Source: Verrucomicrobia subdivision 6 bacterium (GTDB taxonomy: Bacteria > Verrucomicrobiota > Verrucomicrobiia > Methylacidiphilales > Verrucolacustridaceae). From it: a stretch of 63,365 nt of DNA. The DNA is taken from contig CAMCFB010000003.1 in assembly GCA_945874125.1 (NCBI GenBank), forward strand, positions 1 to 63,365, read 5' to 3'. The first letter of the stretch is position 1. Every line of letters starts with the position of its first letter. Shown here in pieces: positions 48,263-58,957 of this stretch. Below the pieces are notes generated by a model. It was not told where the DNA came from and made no database searches. It saw only the letters and a program-made list of their open reading frames with translations. Both the position numbers and the translations under genes were made by a program.

Positions 48263-49264
48263 TTGATCTTGAACAGATATTTAAATTTCAAAGCGTTGAT
48301 TTGCATGGCTTTATGCTTGGCAGGCTCGACGATTGGGTGGGCCCAGGAGGCTGGGCCTGGTCCGATTACGCCTGAGGGGGAGATTCAGGATCCGTTGGCG
48401 CCGGTGAGGTTGGCGCCTGGGCGGCAGGCGTTTGGTCCTGGGAAGAGTCAGTCGACGGAGGAGTGGGATTTTGAGGTGGGGGCAGATTACGGGTATGTGG
48501 CCTCGGCGAGTTTGAAGCAGGGGTTAGGTACGGTGACGGAGCAGTCGGCGGAGGTGGGGGTGTTGGCGAGTCGAAAAATCACGGATGGCATTGTGGGAAT
48601 TGTGGGTGGGGATTGGCAGACCTTTTCTTTTGGGTATAGCGGGTCGAATATTCCGCTGCCGCAAAATTTGCAGGGTTTGAATGCGATTTTTGGGGTGGAT
48701 GTGCAATTGGACGAGGCGAGCGAGTGGCTGATGCGGATTCAGTTAGAGCCTGGGGTATATGGGACGCTGCAGAGTATCGGTTGGCATCAGGTGAACATGC
48801 CGGGGGTGGCGGCGTTCACCAATGTGATCGATGAAGATTTTCAGTGGTTCATTGCCATTCGGGTAGATGCATTCCAATTCTTCCCGGTGATTCCGGTGCC
48901 GGGCTTTCGCTGGCGATTTGCGAAGGATTGGCTGCTGAATGGGAGTGCTCCCAAGCCGACGATTGATTGGAGTCCGACGGAGGATGTGCGGCTTTTTGTC
49001 GGTGGGGATATTTTGAACCTGAATGCGCGTTTGGCGGACAGCAATCCGGAGGTGCTGGGGAATCGGAGTTTGGCGGGGACCTTGGTGAACTACTTTGAGG
49101 CGAGGGTGGGGGCGGGAGTGGCTTATCAGGTTTCGCCGATGTTGTCCTTGCAGGTGGAGGGGGGGGCGATGGTTTGGCGGACCTTCGATTTTCCGCGGAT
49201 CAACGACAACGTGAACAGCACGATGGCTCCGTATTTTCAGGTGGCGTTGCGGGGAGTTTTTTAG
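48263..49264 (+). CDS. Secreted hypothetical protein (outer-membrane beta-barrel-like)
   Basis: Signal ALICMALCLAGSTIGWAQ; alternating aromatic strands and C-terminal APYFQVALRGVF. Confidence 0.6.
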   Translation: MILNRYLNFKALICMALCLAGSTIGWAQEAGPGPITPEGEIQDPLAPVRLAPGRQAFGPGKSQSTEEWDFEVGADYGYVASASLKQGLGTVTEQSAEVGVLASRKITDGIVGIVGGDWQTFSFGYSGSNIPLPQNLQGLNAIFGVDVQLDEASEWLMRIQLEPGVYGTLQSIGWHQVNMPGVAAFTNVIDEDFQWFIAIRVDAFQFFPVIPVPGFRWRFAKDWLLNGSAPKPTIDWSPTEDVRLFVGGDILNLNARLADSNPEVLGNRSLAGTLVNYFEARVGAGVAYQVSPMLSLQVEGGAMVWRTFDFPRINDNVNSTMAPYFQVALRGVF

Positions 49265-49300
49265 GGATCAAGTTGTCAAAGGGCGGGGCCAGCGAGTAAA

Positions 49301-49858
49301 GTGGTGGCAATGAAAATTCTACCCGCATGGGTGTGGCTGGTGGGGTTGGGGTTGGTGGGGAGCGTAGGGGCGGAGGAGGAGGCTCCGGTAGCAGGGGAAA
49401 GTGAGGCGAGGGAGGAGATGCAAGCGAGTGCGGATAAGGGGGCGCGGCGAAATATTACCTTGGGGGCGATGTTTCGGGAGGAGTTTAAGGAACTGGAGGG
49501 TGTGCAGGAATTGAAAAGCGGGATTTTGTACAAGGTGGAGGCAACGGGAACGGGAAAGACGCCGAAGTTGAGCGACTGGGTTCGGGTAAATTATGCCGGA
49601 AAGCATGTCGATGGGAGAGTCTTTGATCAATCGAAGGAGGAACCGGTGAGGATGCGGGTCGATCGAACGGTGCCGGGGTGGCAGGAGGTGTTGCCGAGGA
49701 TGCGGGAAGGGGACAAGTGGGAGGTGGTGATTCCGTCCCATCTGGGGTACGGGGCGAAGGGAACGGGAGCGGGAAATATTGGGGCGAACGAGACGTTGGT
49801 TTTTACCATTGAGCTGGTGGAGGTAGAGGATCCCCTGAAAAAGGCGAAGGGGAAGTAG
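49301..49858 (+). CDS. FKBP-type peptidyl-prolyl isomerase
   Basis: VRVNYAGKHVDGRVFDQS...VPGWQEVLPRMREGDKWEVVIPSHLGYG. Confidence 0.92.
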   Translation: MVAMKILPAWVWLVGLGLVGSVGAEEEAPVAGESEAREEMQASADKGARRNITLGAMFREEFKELEGVQELKSGILYKVEATGTGKTPKLSDWVRVNYAGKHVDGRVFDQSKEEPVRMRVDRTVPGWQEVLPRMREGDKWEVVIPSHLGYGAKGTGAGNIGANETLVFTIELVEVEDPLKKAKGK

Positions 49859-49860
49859 GT

Positions 49861-50892
49861 TTAGAGAATTAGCATGGCGTCGCCGAAGCTAAAGAAGCGG
49901 TAGTTGTTCTTCAGGGCGTGTTGGTAGGCGCGGAGGGTGAGTTCGGGGCCTGCGAAGGCGGCGACGAGAAGTAGGAGAGTGGAGTGGGCGAGGTGAAAAT
50001 TTGTGAGGAGACCTGAAATTCTTTGGAATTGGTAGGGAGGATAAAAGAAGGCGGAGGTGGTGCCGTGGTGGGGGTTGAGGTTGGGGGCGGATTCGAGAAC
50101 GCGGGCGGAGGTGGTGCCGACGGCGATGGTTCGGGTGGCGGCGGCGACTTTTTCGGCCAGGCCAAGGGGGATTTCGTATTTTTCTTCGTGCATGGGGTGG
50201 TCACGAAAGTCGGCTGTTTTGATAGGGCGAAAGGTGCCGAGGCCGACGTGAAGAGTGACGAAGGCGTGGGAGAATTGGGCAAGGAGTTCGGGGGTAAAGT
50301 GGAGACCGGCGGTGGGGGCGGCGACGGAGCCGGGGGGTTGGGCATAGGTGGTTTGGTAATCGGCCGGGTCGGTGGGTTGGAAATCGGGCTGGCCTTGAAC
50401 TTTGCGGGTTTTGAGGATGTAGGGGGGAAGGGGGGGTAGGCCGTACTGTTCCAAATTCAGCGAGTCCCCGAGGACTTTGAGAACCAGTTGGCCTCCGGGG
50501 ATGTGTTTTTCGACTCGGAGTTGGGGAGCGGGTCTAGCGGGGGTAGAGCCTGGGATGGGGTCGGGAGAGACGATAGTGCCGGGTTGGAGGCGTTTGGAGG
50601 GGGTACCGAGGGCGGTCCACCAACCGGGGCTAGTTTCCTCGAGGAGGAGGAGTTCGGTGCGGTTTTCGGAGCAGATGAGGCGGGCGGGGATGACTTTGGA
50701 GTTATTCAGAACGAGGAGGTCGGTGGGAGAGAGGAGGGAGGGGAGATCGCGAATGGTGAGGTCGGTGATTTCGCTGGTAGCGCGGCGGAGGAGAAGGAGG
50801 CGAGCGGAGTCGCGCGGGTGAGCGGGGGTGGTGGCGATTCGGTCGGGGGGGATAGGGATGGAGAGAAGTTCCTGTAGGTCGATATTGCTCAT
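49861..50892 (-). CDS. queA: S-adenosylmethionine:tRNA ribosyltransferase-isomerase
   Basis: LLVLNNSKVIPARL; VAAPTAGLHFT; HVGLGTFRPI; FFSFGDAMLI. Confidence 0.95.
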   Translation of the reverse strand: MSNIDLQELLSIPIPPDRIATTPAHPRDSARLLLLRRATSEITDLTIRDLPSLLSPTDLLVLNNSKVIPARLICSENRTELLLLEETSPGWWTALGTPSKRLQPGTIVSPDPIPGSTPARPAPQLRVEKHIPGGQLVLKVLGDSLNLEQYGLPPLPPYILKTRKVQGQPDFQPTDPADYQTTYAQPPGSVAAPTAGLHFTPELLAQFSHAFVTLHVGLGTFRPIKTADFRDHPMHEEKYEIPLGLAEKVAAATRTIAVGTTSARVLESAPNLNPHHGTTSAFFYPPYQFQRISGLLTNFHLAHSTLLLLVAAFAGPELTLRAYQHALKNNYRFFSFGDAMLIL

Positions 50893-50933
50893 AGTGATTT
50901 GACAGAGTGTGAGTGATCGGGCACTTTGATCCT

Positions 50934-51566
50934 ATGAGAAAAATCATCCGTGGCTTAAAGAAACTGAGAGCAAATTCATTTACCCTCGTCGAGCTTTTGG
51001 TGGTTATCAGCATTATAGGTCTTTTGGCCGGTTTGGCGGTGCCGGCGATTCAAGGTGGTTTGGATAAGGCGAAACAGCAGGTTGATGTTTCTAACATCCG
51101 ACAATGCGGTATGATTGCCTTCAGCTATGCTAATGATAATGAGGGAAATTTTAACGGAACAAACACCAATGCTATTACTTCGACAGCTTTTTTTACAAAT
51201 CTTGTCGCTTTGGGACAACTCAACAGTACCAAGATCTTAGCTGGCAATGGATATATTGCCGCTTTAGCGACGAACAATATTTTAGCCAACAACATCGCTT
51301 GGGGCTATAACAGCGGTCTTACGGCCTCGGATGATGGTAATTTACCCCTTTTCATATCGAAAAATGTTGGTCAGTCTTTGCAAACTTTTTCTAATATACC
51401 CATCGCGACAGCGACAGTTGGATGGAAATCCAAAGGAATAGTGGTGTATCGAATTGGAAACTCTGCTGAATTTATCAAACCAGGAACAGGCGGTGCAACA
51501 CCAGGGAATGTGACAATAAGCGGTGTAGTTAGTAATTTAAGCACTGCAACTTGGAGCATTCAGTAA
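50934..51566 (+). CDS. Prepilin-type pseudopilin
   Basis: FTLVELLVVISIIGLLAGLAVPAIQGGLDKAKQ. Confidence 0.9.
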   Translation: MRKIIRGLKKLRANSFTLVELLVVISIIGLLAGLAVPAIQGGLDKAKQQVDVSNIRQCGMIAFSYANDNEGNFNGTNTNAITSTAFFTNLVALGQLNSTKILAGNGYIAALATNNILANNIAWGYNSGLTASDDGNLPLFISKNVGQSLQTFSNIPIATATVGWKSKGIVVYRIGNSAEFIKPGTGGATPGNVTISGVVSNLSTATWSIQ

Positions 51567-51569
51567 CAC

Positions 51570-52427
51570 TTAGCTTAAGCGGCGCAACGCATCGGCCAGC
51601 TGGCTGATCAGATCGGTATAGCTTGCCCAACGGATGTCGGTTTTCTTTGCTAGGCACTTGTCCAAAGTAAGTACGGTCTGCTCCTGCGCCTCAGGGCAGA
51701 GACTGCGTAAGGGGGGCGGACGATCGGAAATGTGCCTTTTGGCGACCTCTTCGGCGGTCTCGGCTTCAAACGGGGGTCTTCCCGCGATGGCGTGGTACAA
51801 GGTAGCCCCGAGTGAGTAGATATCGCTGCGAATATCCTCCGGTTCACGCAGCAGTCTTTCAGGCGAAACGTAGTAGGGGGTGCCCCAAATCTCATCCTGT
51901 TGGCCTTGAGCGGATCGAGCACCCGCGGCCAAACCGAAATCGGCTAACTTGGGAATATTCCCCCGTCCAAAGAGAATATTCCCTGGCTTGATGTCGCGGT
52001 GAATCAAGCCGGTTTCTTCGTGGGCAAACTGCAAGGCGGAGGCGATGCCAATCCCGATCTCGAGAACGTCCCTTTCGGAGACCTTGGCTTGGTTTTCCAT
52101 TCGATTCTCCAAACTGGGCTGATCGAGGTGCTCCATCACGAGGTAGAGTCGGCCGTCCTGTTCTCCGAGGGTAAAGACGCGAATGATATTGGGGTGAGCT
52201 AGCGAGGCCGTGACCTCGACCTCCTCCAGAAATTTTTTGGCGAAGGATGGATCATCGCCCAGATCGGATCGAAGAATTTTCAGAGCCACCTGTCGGTGTA
52301 AGCCGCTGTCTTGAGCTAAGTACACTGTTCCCATGCCGCCTTGACCTAACTCCCGCTCTAACTGGTAGTTTCCAAACGTCTGCCCGACCATGGTGGAAGC
52401 TGTCTCCATACCCTTCACACTGCCCAA
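51570..52427 (-). CDS. Serine/threonine protein kinase
   Basis: [49 protein letters not shown]. Confidence 0.94.
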   Translation of the reverse strand: MGSVKGMETASTMVGQTFGNYQLERELGQGGMGTVYLAQDSGLHRQVALKILRSDLGDDPSFAKKFLEEVEVTASLAHPNIIRVFTLGEQDGRLYLVMEHLDQPSLENRMENQAKVSERDVLEIGIGIASALQFAHEETGLIHRDIKPGNILFGRGNIPKLADFGLAAGARSAQGQQDEIWGTPYYVSPERLLREPEDIRSDIYSLGATLYHAIAGRPPFEAETAEEVAKRHISDRPPPLRSLCPEAQEQTVLTLDKCLAKKTDIRWASYTDLISQLADALRRLS

Positions 52428-52488
52428 CTATTGGGAGAGGGCGAGTCCGTTGGCTTGCCTTCGGAGCAATTCGTTCCTAGCTCAATAT

Positions 52489-53439
52489 ATGCCAATTAGC
52501 GTTGTCACGGGAGGTGCGGGGTTCCTCGGGTCCCATCTGGTGGATCGACTCCTCAAAGAGGGGCACGAGGTTCTGGCGATCGACAATCTTTTGACGGGGA
52601 ATGAACGGAATCTGGACCATTTAAAGTCTGAAAAAAAGTTCCGTTATCTGCGGCACGATGTGACCAAGTTTATTGCGGTGGAGGGAGACGTGAATTTTGT
52701 CTTTCACTTTGCTTCCCCCGCTAGCCCGATCGACTATCTGGAGTTGCCTATTCAAACCCTGAAAGTGGGCTCTTTGGGGACGCATAATGCCCTGGGCTTG
52801 GCCAAGGCGAAAGGGGCGACCTTTCTTCTGGCCTCGACCAGTGAATGCTATGGGGATCCACTCGTTCATCCCCAAAAAGAGGATTACTGGGGCAACGTGA
52901 ATCCGATTGGACCTCGTGGGGTTTACGATGAGGCGAAACGCTTTGCCGAAGCGATGACCATGGCTTATCACCGATTCCACCAGGTGGACACCAAGATTGT
53001 CCGGATTTTTAACACCTATGGCCCGCGGATGCGGTTGCGGGATGGCCGGGTGGTGCCCGCGTTTGTCGGGCAGGCTTTGCGGGGGGAGCCGATGACCGTT
53101 TTTGGTGAAGGGAAACAGACCCGTAGCTTTTGCTTTGTGAGCGACCTGATTGATGGAATCTATCGCCTTTCCCAATCGAACTTTCATGAGCCGGTGAATA
53201 TTGGCAACCCACTCGAACTGACGATTCTGGAGTTTGCCGAGCGGATTCGTCGCATCACGGGAACAAAAAGTACGATTGTCAAAAGTCCTCTCCCAGTGGA
53301 TGACCCCAAGCAGCGCCAACCCGATATTACCCGGGCACGGACGATTCTGGGTTGGGAACCGAAAGTCGAGTTGGAGGATGGATTGCGCGAAACGATTCGA
53401 TGGTTTCAGGCCCACCTCGACTCGCCTGTACTTCGATGA
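52489..53439 (+). CDS. NAD-dependent epimerase, UDP-glucuronate decarboxylase-like
   Basis: [58 protein letters not shown]. Confidence 0.93.
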   Translation: MPISVVTGGAGFLGSHLVDRLLKEGHEVLAIDNLLTGNERNLDHLKSEKKFRYLRHDVTKFIAVEGDVNFVFHFASPASPIDYLELPIQTLKVGSLGTHNALGLAKAKGATFLLASTSECYGDPLVHPQKEDYWGNVNPIGPRGVYDEAKRFAEAMTMAYHRFHQVDTKIVRIFNTYGPRMRLRDGRVVPAFVGQALRGEPMTVFGEGKQTRSFCFVSDLIDGIYRLSQSNFHEPVNIGNPLELTILEFAERIRRITGTKSTIVKSPLPVDDPKQRQPDITRARTILGWEPKVELEDGLRETIRWFQAHLDSPVLR

Positions 53440-54734
53440 ACGTTTTGGTATGGGTCGTGGCGGCGGGGATGGGCTGGAGCTTGAACTGGGCTTCGGCGGC
53501 GGAAACGCCCAAACCCAACCAGACGACGCAAAGTGAAGAGGGGCGTTATCGAAGTGCCCTCCTCTTTGCCAGCGTGGTGGAGATGGTGCGGGACGATTAC
53601 TTGGAGCTGGAAAAAACCGATTACGATAAGATGACGTATGCGGCACTACGGGGATTGTTGTCCTCCCTCGATCCGCACAGCCAGTTTCTTGAGCCGGATC
53701 ACTATAAAATGATCCGGACCGAGACCGAGGGGCAGTTCGGCGGCTTAGGAATTTCGGTCGGAATGGTCGAGAATCAATTGACGGTGAATGTCCCGATTGA
53801 GGGAGGGCCTGGTTTTCGGGCGGGGCTTCTTCCTGGGGATCGGATTGTGAAAATTGATGGTAAGGGAACGCATAAGCTGACTTTAGGTGAGTCGATTCGA
53901 ATGTTACGGGGTCGTCCTGGGGTGCCGGTGAAACTTTCGATCTATCGTCCGGCGGAAAAACAAACGATCGAAATGTCGGTGGTCCGTGAAATGATTCAAG
54001 TGCCGACGATTCAAGAGACGAGGATGATTGCCTCTTCCCGATCCCAAGGAGAAAAAATCGGTTATGTGCGGATCACCCAATTTGGGGAGAAAACGCCGAA
54101 GGAGTTTGATGGGGCGATTGGCCAATTGGAAAAAGAGGGGGCGACTGCCCTCATTTTAGACCTACGAGATAATCCAGGTGGTTTGGTAGACGCAGCGGTT
54201 GAGGTGGTCAGCCGTTTTGTCCCTGAGGGGACTTTGGTGGTGGCGATGGAGGGGCGCAAATCGAGTGACAAGCGGCAGGAGTATCTTTCCCGGTCCTCCT
54301 CCTTGCGAGTCCGATGGCCGACGGTGGTCCTGGTGAATGGAAATAGTGCGAGTGCGGCAGAAATTGTGGCGGGATCTTTGCAGGATCTAGGGTTGGCGGT
54401 GATTGTGGGGGAAACGACTTTTGGCAAAGGCTCCGTCCAAACCGTGCAGCGGGTCGATCCGAGCGTTGTTTCCGATGTTGGAGTCCGACTGACCACCGCG
54501 CACTACACCACTCCTTCACGGAAAAAAATTCATGGGGTGGGAATTGAACCCGATATTGTGGCCCGTCTGACCCGCGGGGAGGAGCAAGCGATCTTGCAAA
54601 AGCGAAGTCCAGGATTGAAAAAGGTCGGCGGTGAGGTGCTAGAGGTGAATGACGAGCCTTTGGATCGGGCGATTGATCTTTTGCGAGGTTGGAAAGTGGT
54701 GAAACGTCGTTCGCTGTCCCAGCGATCCCCTTAG
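53436..54734 (+). CDS. C-terminal processing peptidase (S41, PDZ)
   Basis: PDZ domain; [18 protein letters not shown] catalytic Ser and [10 protein letters not shown] Lys; start at MNVLVW. Confidence 0.94.
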   Translation: MNVLVWVVAAGMGWSLNWASAAETPKPNQTTQSEEGRYRSALLFASVVEMVRDDYLELEKTDYDKMTYAALRGLLSSLDPHSQFLEPDHYKMIRTETEGQFGGLGISVGMVENQLTVNVPIEGGPGFRAGLLPGDRIVKIDGKGTHKLTLGESIRMLRGRPGVPVKLSIYRPAEKQTIEMSVVREMIQVPTIQETRMIASSRSQGEKIGYVRITQFGEKTPKEFDGAIGQLEKEGATALILDLRDNPGGLVDAAVEVVSRFVPEGTLVVAMEGRKSSDKRQEYLSRSSSLRVRWPTVVLVNGNSASAAEIVAGSLQDLGLAVIVGETTFGKGSVQTVQRVDPSVVSDVGVRLTTAHYTTPSRKKIHGVGIEPDIVARLTRGEEQAILQKRSPGLKKVGGEVLEVNDEPLDRAIDLLRGWKVVKRRSLSQRSP

Positions 54735-54738
54735 TTTT

Positions 54739-55761
54739 GTGGCTTTCCAAACCCTCGGCATCGAAACGTCCTGCGACGAAACCGCGGTGGCGGTACTGGA
54801 GGCGGATGAGCACGGTTGCCGTTTATTAGGGGAGGCTTTGGCGACGCGTCCGGAGGAGCATGCGGCGCTGGGCGGAATTGTTCCCGAACTGACCGTTCGC
54901 CAGCACCTTGAGTTACTGCCTCGACTGACCGCGGAGGCTCAAAAAAAATCGGGAAATATCGCGGTGAGCGGGGTGGGGGCGACAGCGGGTCCTGGGCTGG
55001 CGCCGGCGCTCCTAGTGGGTTTGTCGTACGGAAAAGCGCTGGCCTGGGCGCAAAAAAATCCTTTCTATGCCATCAATCATCTGGAGGGGCATCTTTTCAG
55101 TCCGTTTGTTTCGCACGGCAAGTGGCCGGTGTATCCCCACGTGGCTTTGATCGTCAGCGGCGGCCACACCTTGCTGGTCGAGGCGACTGGACCTCAAGCG
55201 AGACGGATCCTAGGCACGACACGAGACGATGCGGCGGGGGAGGCTTTCGATAAATTGGCTCGCATGGTGGGATTGGGTTATCCAGGCGGGGCCGCGCTGG
55301 AGAGGGAGGCTCGGGCAGGGTGCGCAGGAAAGACTTCGTTGCCGCGACCGATGAAAGGGAGTGAGGGGTTTGATTTTAGCTTTAGCGGTTTAAAAAATGC
55401 GGCCCGTCTTCTTTTGGAAAAGAGCCCTAACCTGGCTGTTGCGGGAACCGCTCGGTCCGATTTCTGCGCGGAGGTGCAAGCGGCGATTACGGAGTGTTTG
55501 GTCGATCGTTCGGCACGGGCTTTGGAGAAAACAGAAATTTCCACGTTTACCGTCAGTGGTGGTGTCAGTGCCAATCAGGGCATTCTCGTTGCACTCAAGC
55601 GAATGGCGGAGGAGCGTGGGGTAAAATTTCTCACGGCGACGGGGGGATGGAATACGGATAATGCCTCGATGATTGCGGCCGTGGCCGCGAGACGAATCTT
55701 GGATCACCAGCCTTCGGATTGGGGTGCGGATGCGGACCCTCGCTGGTCGGTGGCGTGCTAA
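54739..55761 (+). CDS. tsaD: tRNA N6-adenosine threonylcarbamoyltransferase
   Basis: TLGIETSCDETAVAVLE; INHLEGHLFS; HVALIVSGGHTLLV; VSGGVSANQGI. Confidence 0.97.
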   Translation: MAFQTLGIETSCDETAVAVLEADEHGCRLLGEALATRPEEHAALGGIVPELTVRQHLELLPRLTAEAQKKSGNIAVSGVGATAGPGLAPALLVGLSYGKALAWAQKNPFYAINHLEGHLFSPFVSHGKWPVYPHVALIVSGGHTLLVEATGPQARRILGTTRDDAAGEAFDKLARMVGLGYPGGAALEREARAGCAGKTSLPRPMKGSEGFDFSFSGLKNAARLLLEKSPNLAVAGTARSDFCAEVQAAITECLVDRSARALEKTEISTFTVSGGVSANQGILVALKRMAEERGVKFLTATGGWNTDNASMIAAVAARRILDHQPSDWGADADPRWSVAC

Positions 55762-56399
55762 GCCGGAATTAGCCAACCGGGGAGAGTGGGAAGGTCGGCT
55801 GCCTGATGGGGCAGGGAAAGAACGGGCAGGCGAGTCAGCTCCTCCAAGATGGCTGGATTGGTGAATGTGGACGGATCGGGGGAGGCGGTCGGTTCGTTGA
55901 GGATCAAGCCTAGAATGGGCAGCCGAGTTTGTCGGATCGAATCAACCGTCAGCAGGGTATGATTGAGCGTGCCTAAGGTGTTTCGGGCCACGACCACGAC
56001 CGGTAAAGCTAACTCTTGGGCCCATTCACGAACGCTCAGCGTGGGATCAAGTGGGACACGCCAACCACCCACGCCCTCAACTAAAAAAGGACCAAGGTAG
56101 TTGGTTTCAATCTGGCGCAGTTTCTCTCGCAAGACGCCCCAAGGGAAAGGGCGACCTTCCATAATCGAGGCGGCGTAGGGGGAGAGTGGTGCGGGGAAGT
56201 GGACGGAGCTGATCTCGGCTGGGGAAACAGTTCCTCCGGCTGCTTCTGAAAGAAGTATAGCATCGGCCCGATCTCCGGCGGAGATCGGTTTGAGAGGGAT
56301 GGCGGGGATCGATTTTGCTCGTAGTGCCCGGGTGAGGAGAGCGGTGAAGTAGCTTTTGCCCACCCCGGTATCGGTGCCGGTGATAAAGATGCCCTTCAC
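55758..56399 (-). CDS. bioD: Dethiobiotin synthetase
   Basis: GIFITGTDTGVGKSYFTALLTRAL; VEGVGGWRVPLD. Confidence 0.94.
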   Translation of the reverse strand: MKGIFITGTDTGVGKSYFTALLTRALRAKSIPAIPLKPISAGDRADAILLSEAAGGTVSPAEISSVHFPAPLSPYAASIMEGRPFPWGVLREKLRQIETNYLGPFLVEGVGGWRVPLDPTLSVREWAQELALPVVVVARNTLGTLNHTLLTVDSIRQTRLPILGLILNEPTASPDPSTFTNPAILEELTRLPVLSLPHQAADLPTLPGWLIPA

Positions 56400-57787
56400 G
56401 AGCCAAGTTCCTGGTGGATGGCTTGATGGAGAGCATGAGCCATTTTTTCAACCTCATCGGCGGTGGTGCAGTACGGAGGCATCAGAACGAGAACATCTCC
56501 GATCGGACGAGTGAGCAGGCCGAACTCGCGGGCCCTTTGACAAATCGTGGCACCGACTCTTTTTTCGGATGAAAAGGGAGTGCGAGTCGCGCGGTCGGAA
56601 ACGAGTTCGATGGCGAGAATCGCACCCTCTTGGCGAACATCGCCGACATGTGGATGGGACCAGAAGGTGGAGGCGTGGAAGGTTAGATTTTGAATGAGGT
56701 GGGTGTGTTTTTGAATTTCCATCGGGGATTCGAGCAGATCGATGCTGGCCGACGCCGCGGCACATCCGAGGGGATTGGCCGTGTAGCTGTGCCCGTGAAA
56801 AAAGGTTCGCGCGGGATCACCCGAGAAAGAGGTAAAGATCTCCTCGGTGGTCATAGTTGCGGCCAGAGGGAGATATCCGCCGGTGAGGCCTTTCGCTAGA
56901 GCCAGCACATCGGGGACGATGTTTTCTGCGTGGGAGGCAAGGGAAGGGCCCGTCCGACCGAAGCCGGTAAGGACCTCATCCGCCATGACCTTGGCCCCGA
57001 CTTGACGGGCGGCTGTGGCCGTACGCGTAGCGTATCCGTGGGGGTGCATGACCATGCCGGCGGCGCCTTGGACTCGGGGCTCGACGACCCACGCGGCGAG
57101 ACGATCCCTGCTGGCGTGGATGGCCTCCTCCGCTTGCGTGGCACATTCGAAATTGCATTTTCGATAGACTCGGGCATCGGCGGCTTCTGGTTTGGCACGG
57201 TTGAAGGGGCATCGGTAGCAGAAGGGGGTCATGACCTTTTCGGTCGGGAAAAGGATTGGTTCAAAGTGGCGATGGAAGGAGGGGCTATGGCTAAGACTCA
57301 TCGCACCCATCGTATCGCCGTGGTACGCGCCCTGGGGTGAGATGAAGTGAGTGCGCTGGCTTTGGCCATTCTGGGCGAAGGATTGGAGAATCATTTTCAG
57401 GCCTGCCTCGATCGCGGTGGATCCGTCGTCCGAGAAAAAGACACGAGTCAGCTTGGGTTGTTGGTTTTTGAGCTGGGTATAGTGCAGAAGCTGTTGCGCG
57501 AGGCGAACGGCCGGCTCATGGGTTAAGCCAAGGAAGGAGGAGTGGGCGATCTGATCGAGCTGTTGGCGGATGGCTTGGTTCATTTTTGGATGGGTATGGC
57601 CATGCAGGTTGGTCCAAATGGAGGAGTTGCCGTCGAGGTATCGTCGGCCATCGCTGGCCGTGAGCCACGCCCCTTCGCCCGAGGAAATGGAGATAGGGTG
57701 AGAGGCAGGGTCCAACCAAAGTGAGTTGGGGGTAAAGGGATGCCAAAGATTCTGGCGATCCAGACGAATGATTTCTGACGGGGTCAC
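56396..57787 (-). CDS. bioA: Adenosylmethionine-8-amino-7-oxononanoate aminotransferase
   Basis: [47 protein letters not shown] start overlapping bioF stop. Confidence 0.94.
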   Translation of the reverse strand: MTPSEIIRLDRQNLWHPFTPNSLWLDPASHPISISSGEGAWLTASDGRRYLDGNSSIWTNLHGHTHPKMNQAIRQQLDQIAHSSFLGLTHEPAVRLAQQLLHYTQLKNQQPKLTRVFFSDDGSTAIEAGLKMILQSFAQNGQSQRTHFISPQGAYHGDTMGAMSLSHSPSFHRHFEPILFPTEKVMTPFCYRCPFNRAKPEAADARVYRKCNFECATQAEEAIHASRDRLAAWVVEPRVQGAAGMVMHPHGYATRTATAARQVGAKVMADEVLTGFGRTGPSLASHAENIVPDVLALAKGLTGGYLPLAATMTTEEIFTSFSGDPARTFFHGHSYTANPLGCAAASASIDLLESPMEIQKHTHLIQNLTFHASTFWSHPHVGDVRQEGAILAIELVSDRATRTPFSSEKRVGATICQRAREFGLLTRPIGDVLVLMPPYCTTADEVEKMAHALHQAIHQELGS

Positions 57788-58917
57788 GAAAGAGGGAGAT
57801 TTTTCAAGGCATGAATTACTTTGGCTACCTCGTCTTGAGAGTGTCGGGCGGAGAGGCTGAGGCGAAGCCGCGCTGTTCCGGTGGGGACAGTAGGGGTGCG
57901 AATGGCGGGCACATTTAGCCCAAGTTGCTGCAAGTGCTGGGTGGCGGCGGCGGCGGCGGAGTTGGAACCGCAATGGATGGGGTGAATCGGACCCGCTTGG
58001 GGGGAGGGGTAGGAGGAAATAAATTGGCTGATATTCTGTTTTAGTTTCTGGCGAAGTTGATCTCCCTCGGCCGAGCGGATGATCGAAAGCGCGGCTTCGG
58101 CGGAGGCGGCGGCCGAGGGCGAAAGAGCCGTGCCAAAAAGAAAGGTTCGAGCCTCGTTGAGCAGGTGATCGATGATGGTGCCTCGGCTGGCAATAAAACC
58201 GCCCGAGGATCCCAAACTTTTTCCCAAAGTGCCCATCTGCAGATCGACGAAAGAGGTCAAACCAAGCTCGGAGGCGAGGCCGGCTCCCTGCTCGCCGAAA
58301 ATTCCACCGGCATGAGCCTCATCCAGCAGAAGCCATGCTCCGGCTTCAGTTTTGAAGCGGATGATTTGTGCTAAGGGGGCGAGATCGCCATCCATGGAGT
58401 GAAGAGATTCTACGACCACAAGGATTTTGCCTTTCGGGTTGAGTGCGAGGGCGGCATCGAGGCCCTTTTTTAAGGTCGTGAGGTCGTGTCGCGAAAAGAG
58501 GCGAAGACGGGCATCGGAAAGTTTGGCCCCATCGAAGAGGCAGGCGTGCGCATTGCGTTCCATCAGGATGGTATCGCCCAATCCAACCAGAGCTGGAATT
58601 GCCCCGAGAGGGGTGAGGTATCCTGAAGCAAAGAGGAGGGCACGTTCCGTTCCTTTCCATGAGGCGAGGGCAGACTCCAGCTTTTGATGTTCGGGGCAAG
58701 GGCCAGCCAAAAGACGGGCGGCACGAGCACTGGTTCCATATTTATCGAGGGCCTGCTGACCCGCCTGAATGACCGCGGAATGACGGGATAGGGCGAGGTA
58801 GTCGTTATCGGCAAAGGAGATTGGGGTGGGCGATTGGGGCAGGGCGCGCTGGCGGTGATCGTGGCGTCGGGCAGTTTCTCGAGATTGTATATCGGCCAAA
58901 AAAGCGGGCGAGTTCAT
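57784..58917 (-). CDS. bioF: 8-amino-7-oxononanoate synthase
   Basis: YGTSARAARLLAGPCPEHQKLE; LLDEAHAGGIFGEQGAG; GTLGKSLGSSGGFI. Confidence 0.94.
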   Translation of the reverse strand: MNSPAFLADIQSRETARRHDHRQRALPQSPTPISFADNDYLALSRHSAVIQAGQQALDKYGTSARAARLLAGPCPEHQKLESALASWKGTERALLFASGYLTPLGAIPALVGLGDTILMERNAHACLFDGAKLSDARLRLFSRHDLTTLKKGLDAALALNPKGKILVVVESLHSMDGDLAPLAQIIRFKTEAGAWLLLDEAHAGGIFGEQGAGLASELGLTSFVDLQMGTLGKSLGSSGGFIASRGTIIDHLLNEARTFLFGTALSPSAAASAEAALSIIRSAEGDQLRQKLKQNISQFISSYPSPQAGPIHPIHCGSNSAAAAATQHLQQLGLNVPAIRTPTVPTGTARLRLSLSARHSQDEVAKVIHALKNLPLS

Positions 58918-58957
58918 GCCTTACTATCGTGCCGAGGGAAGGGGGTGGGGGACGAGG

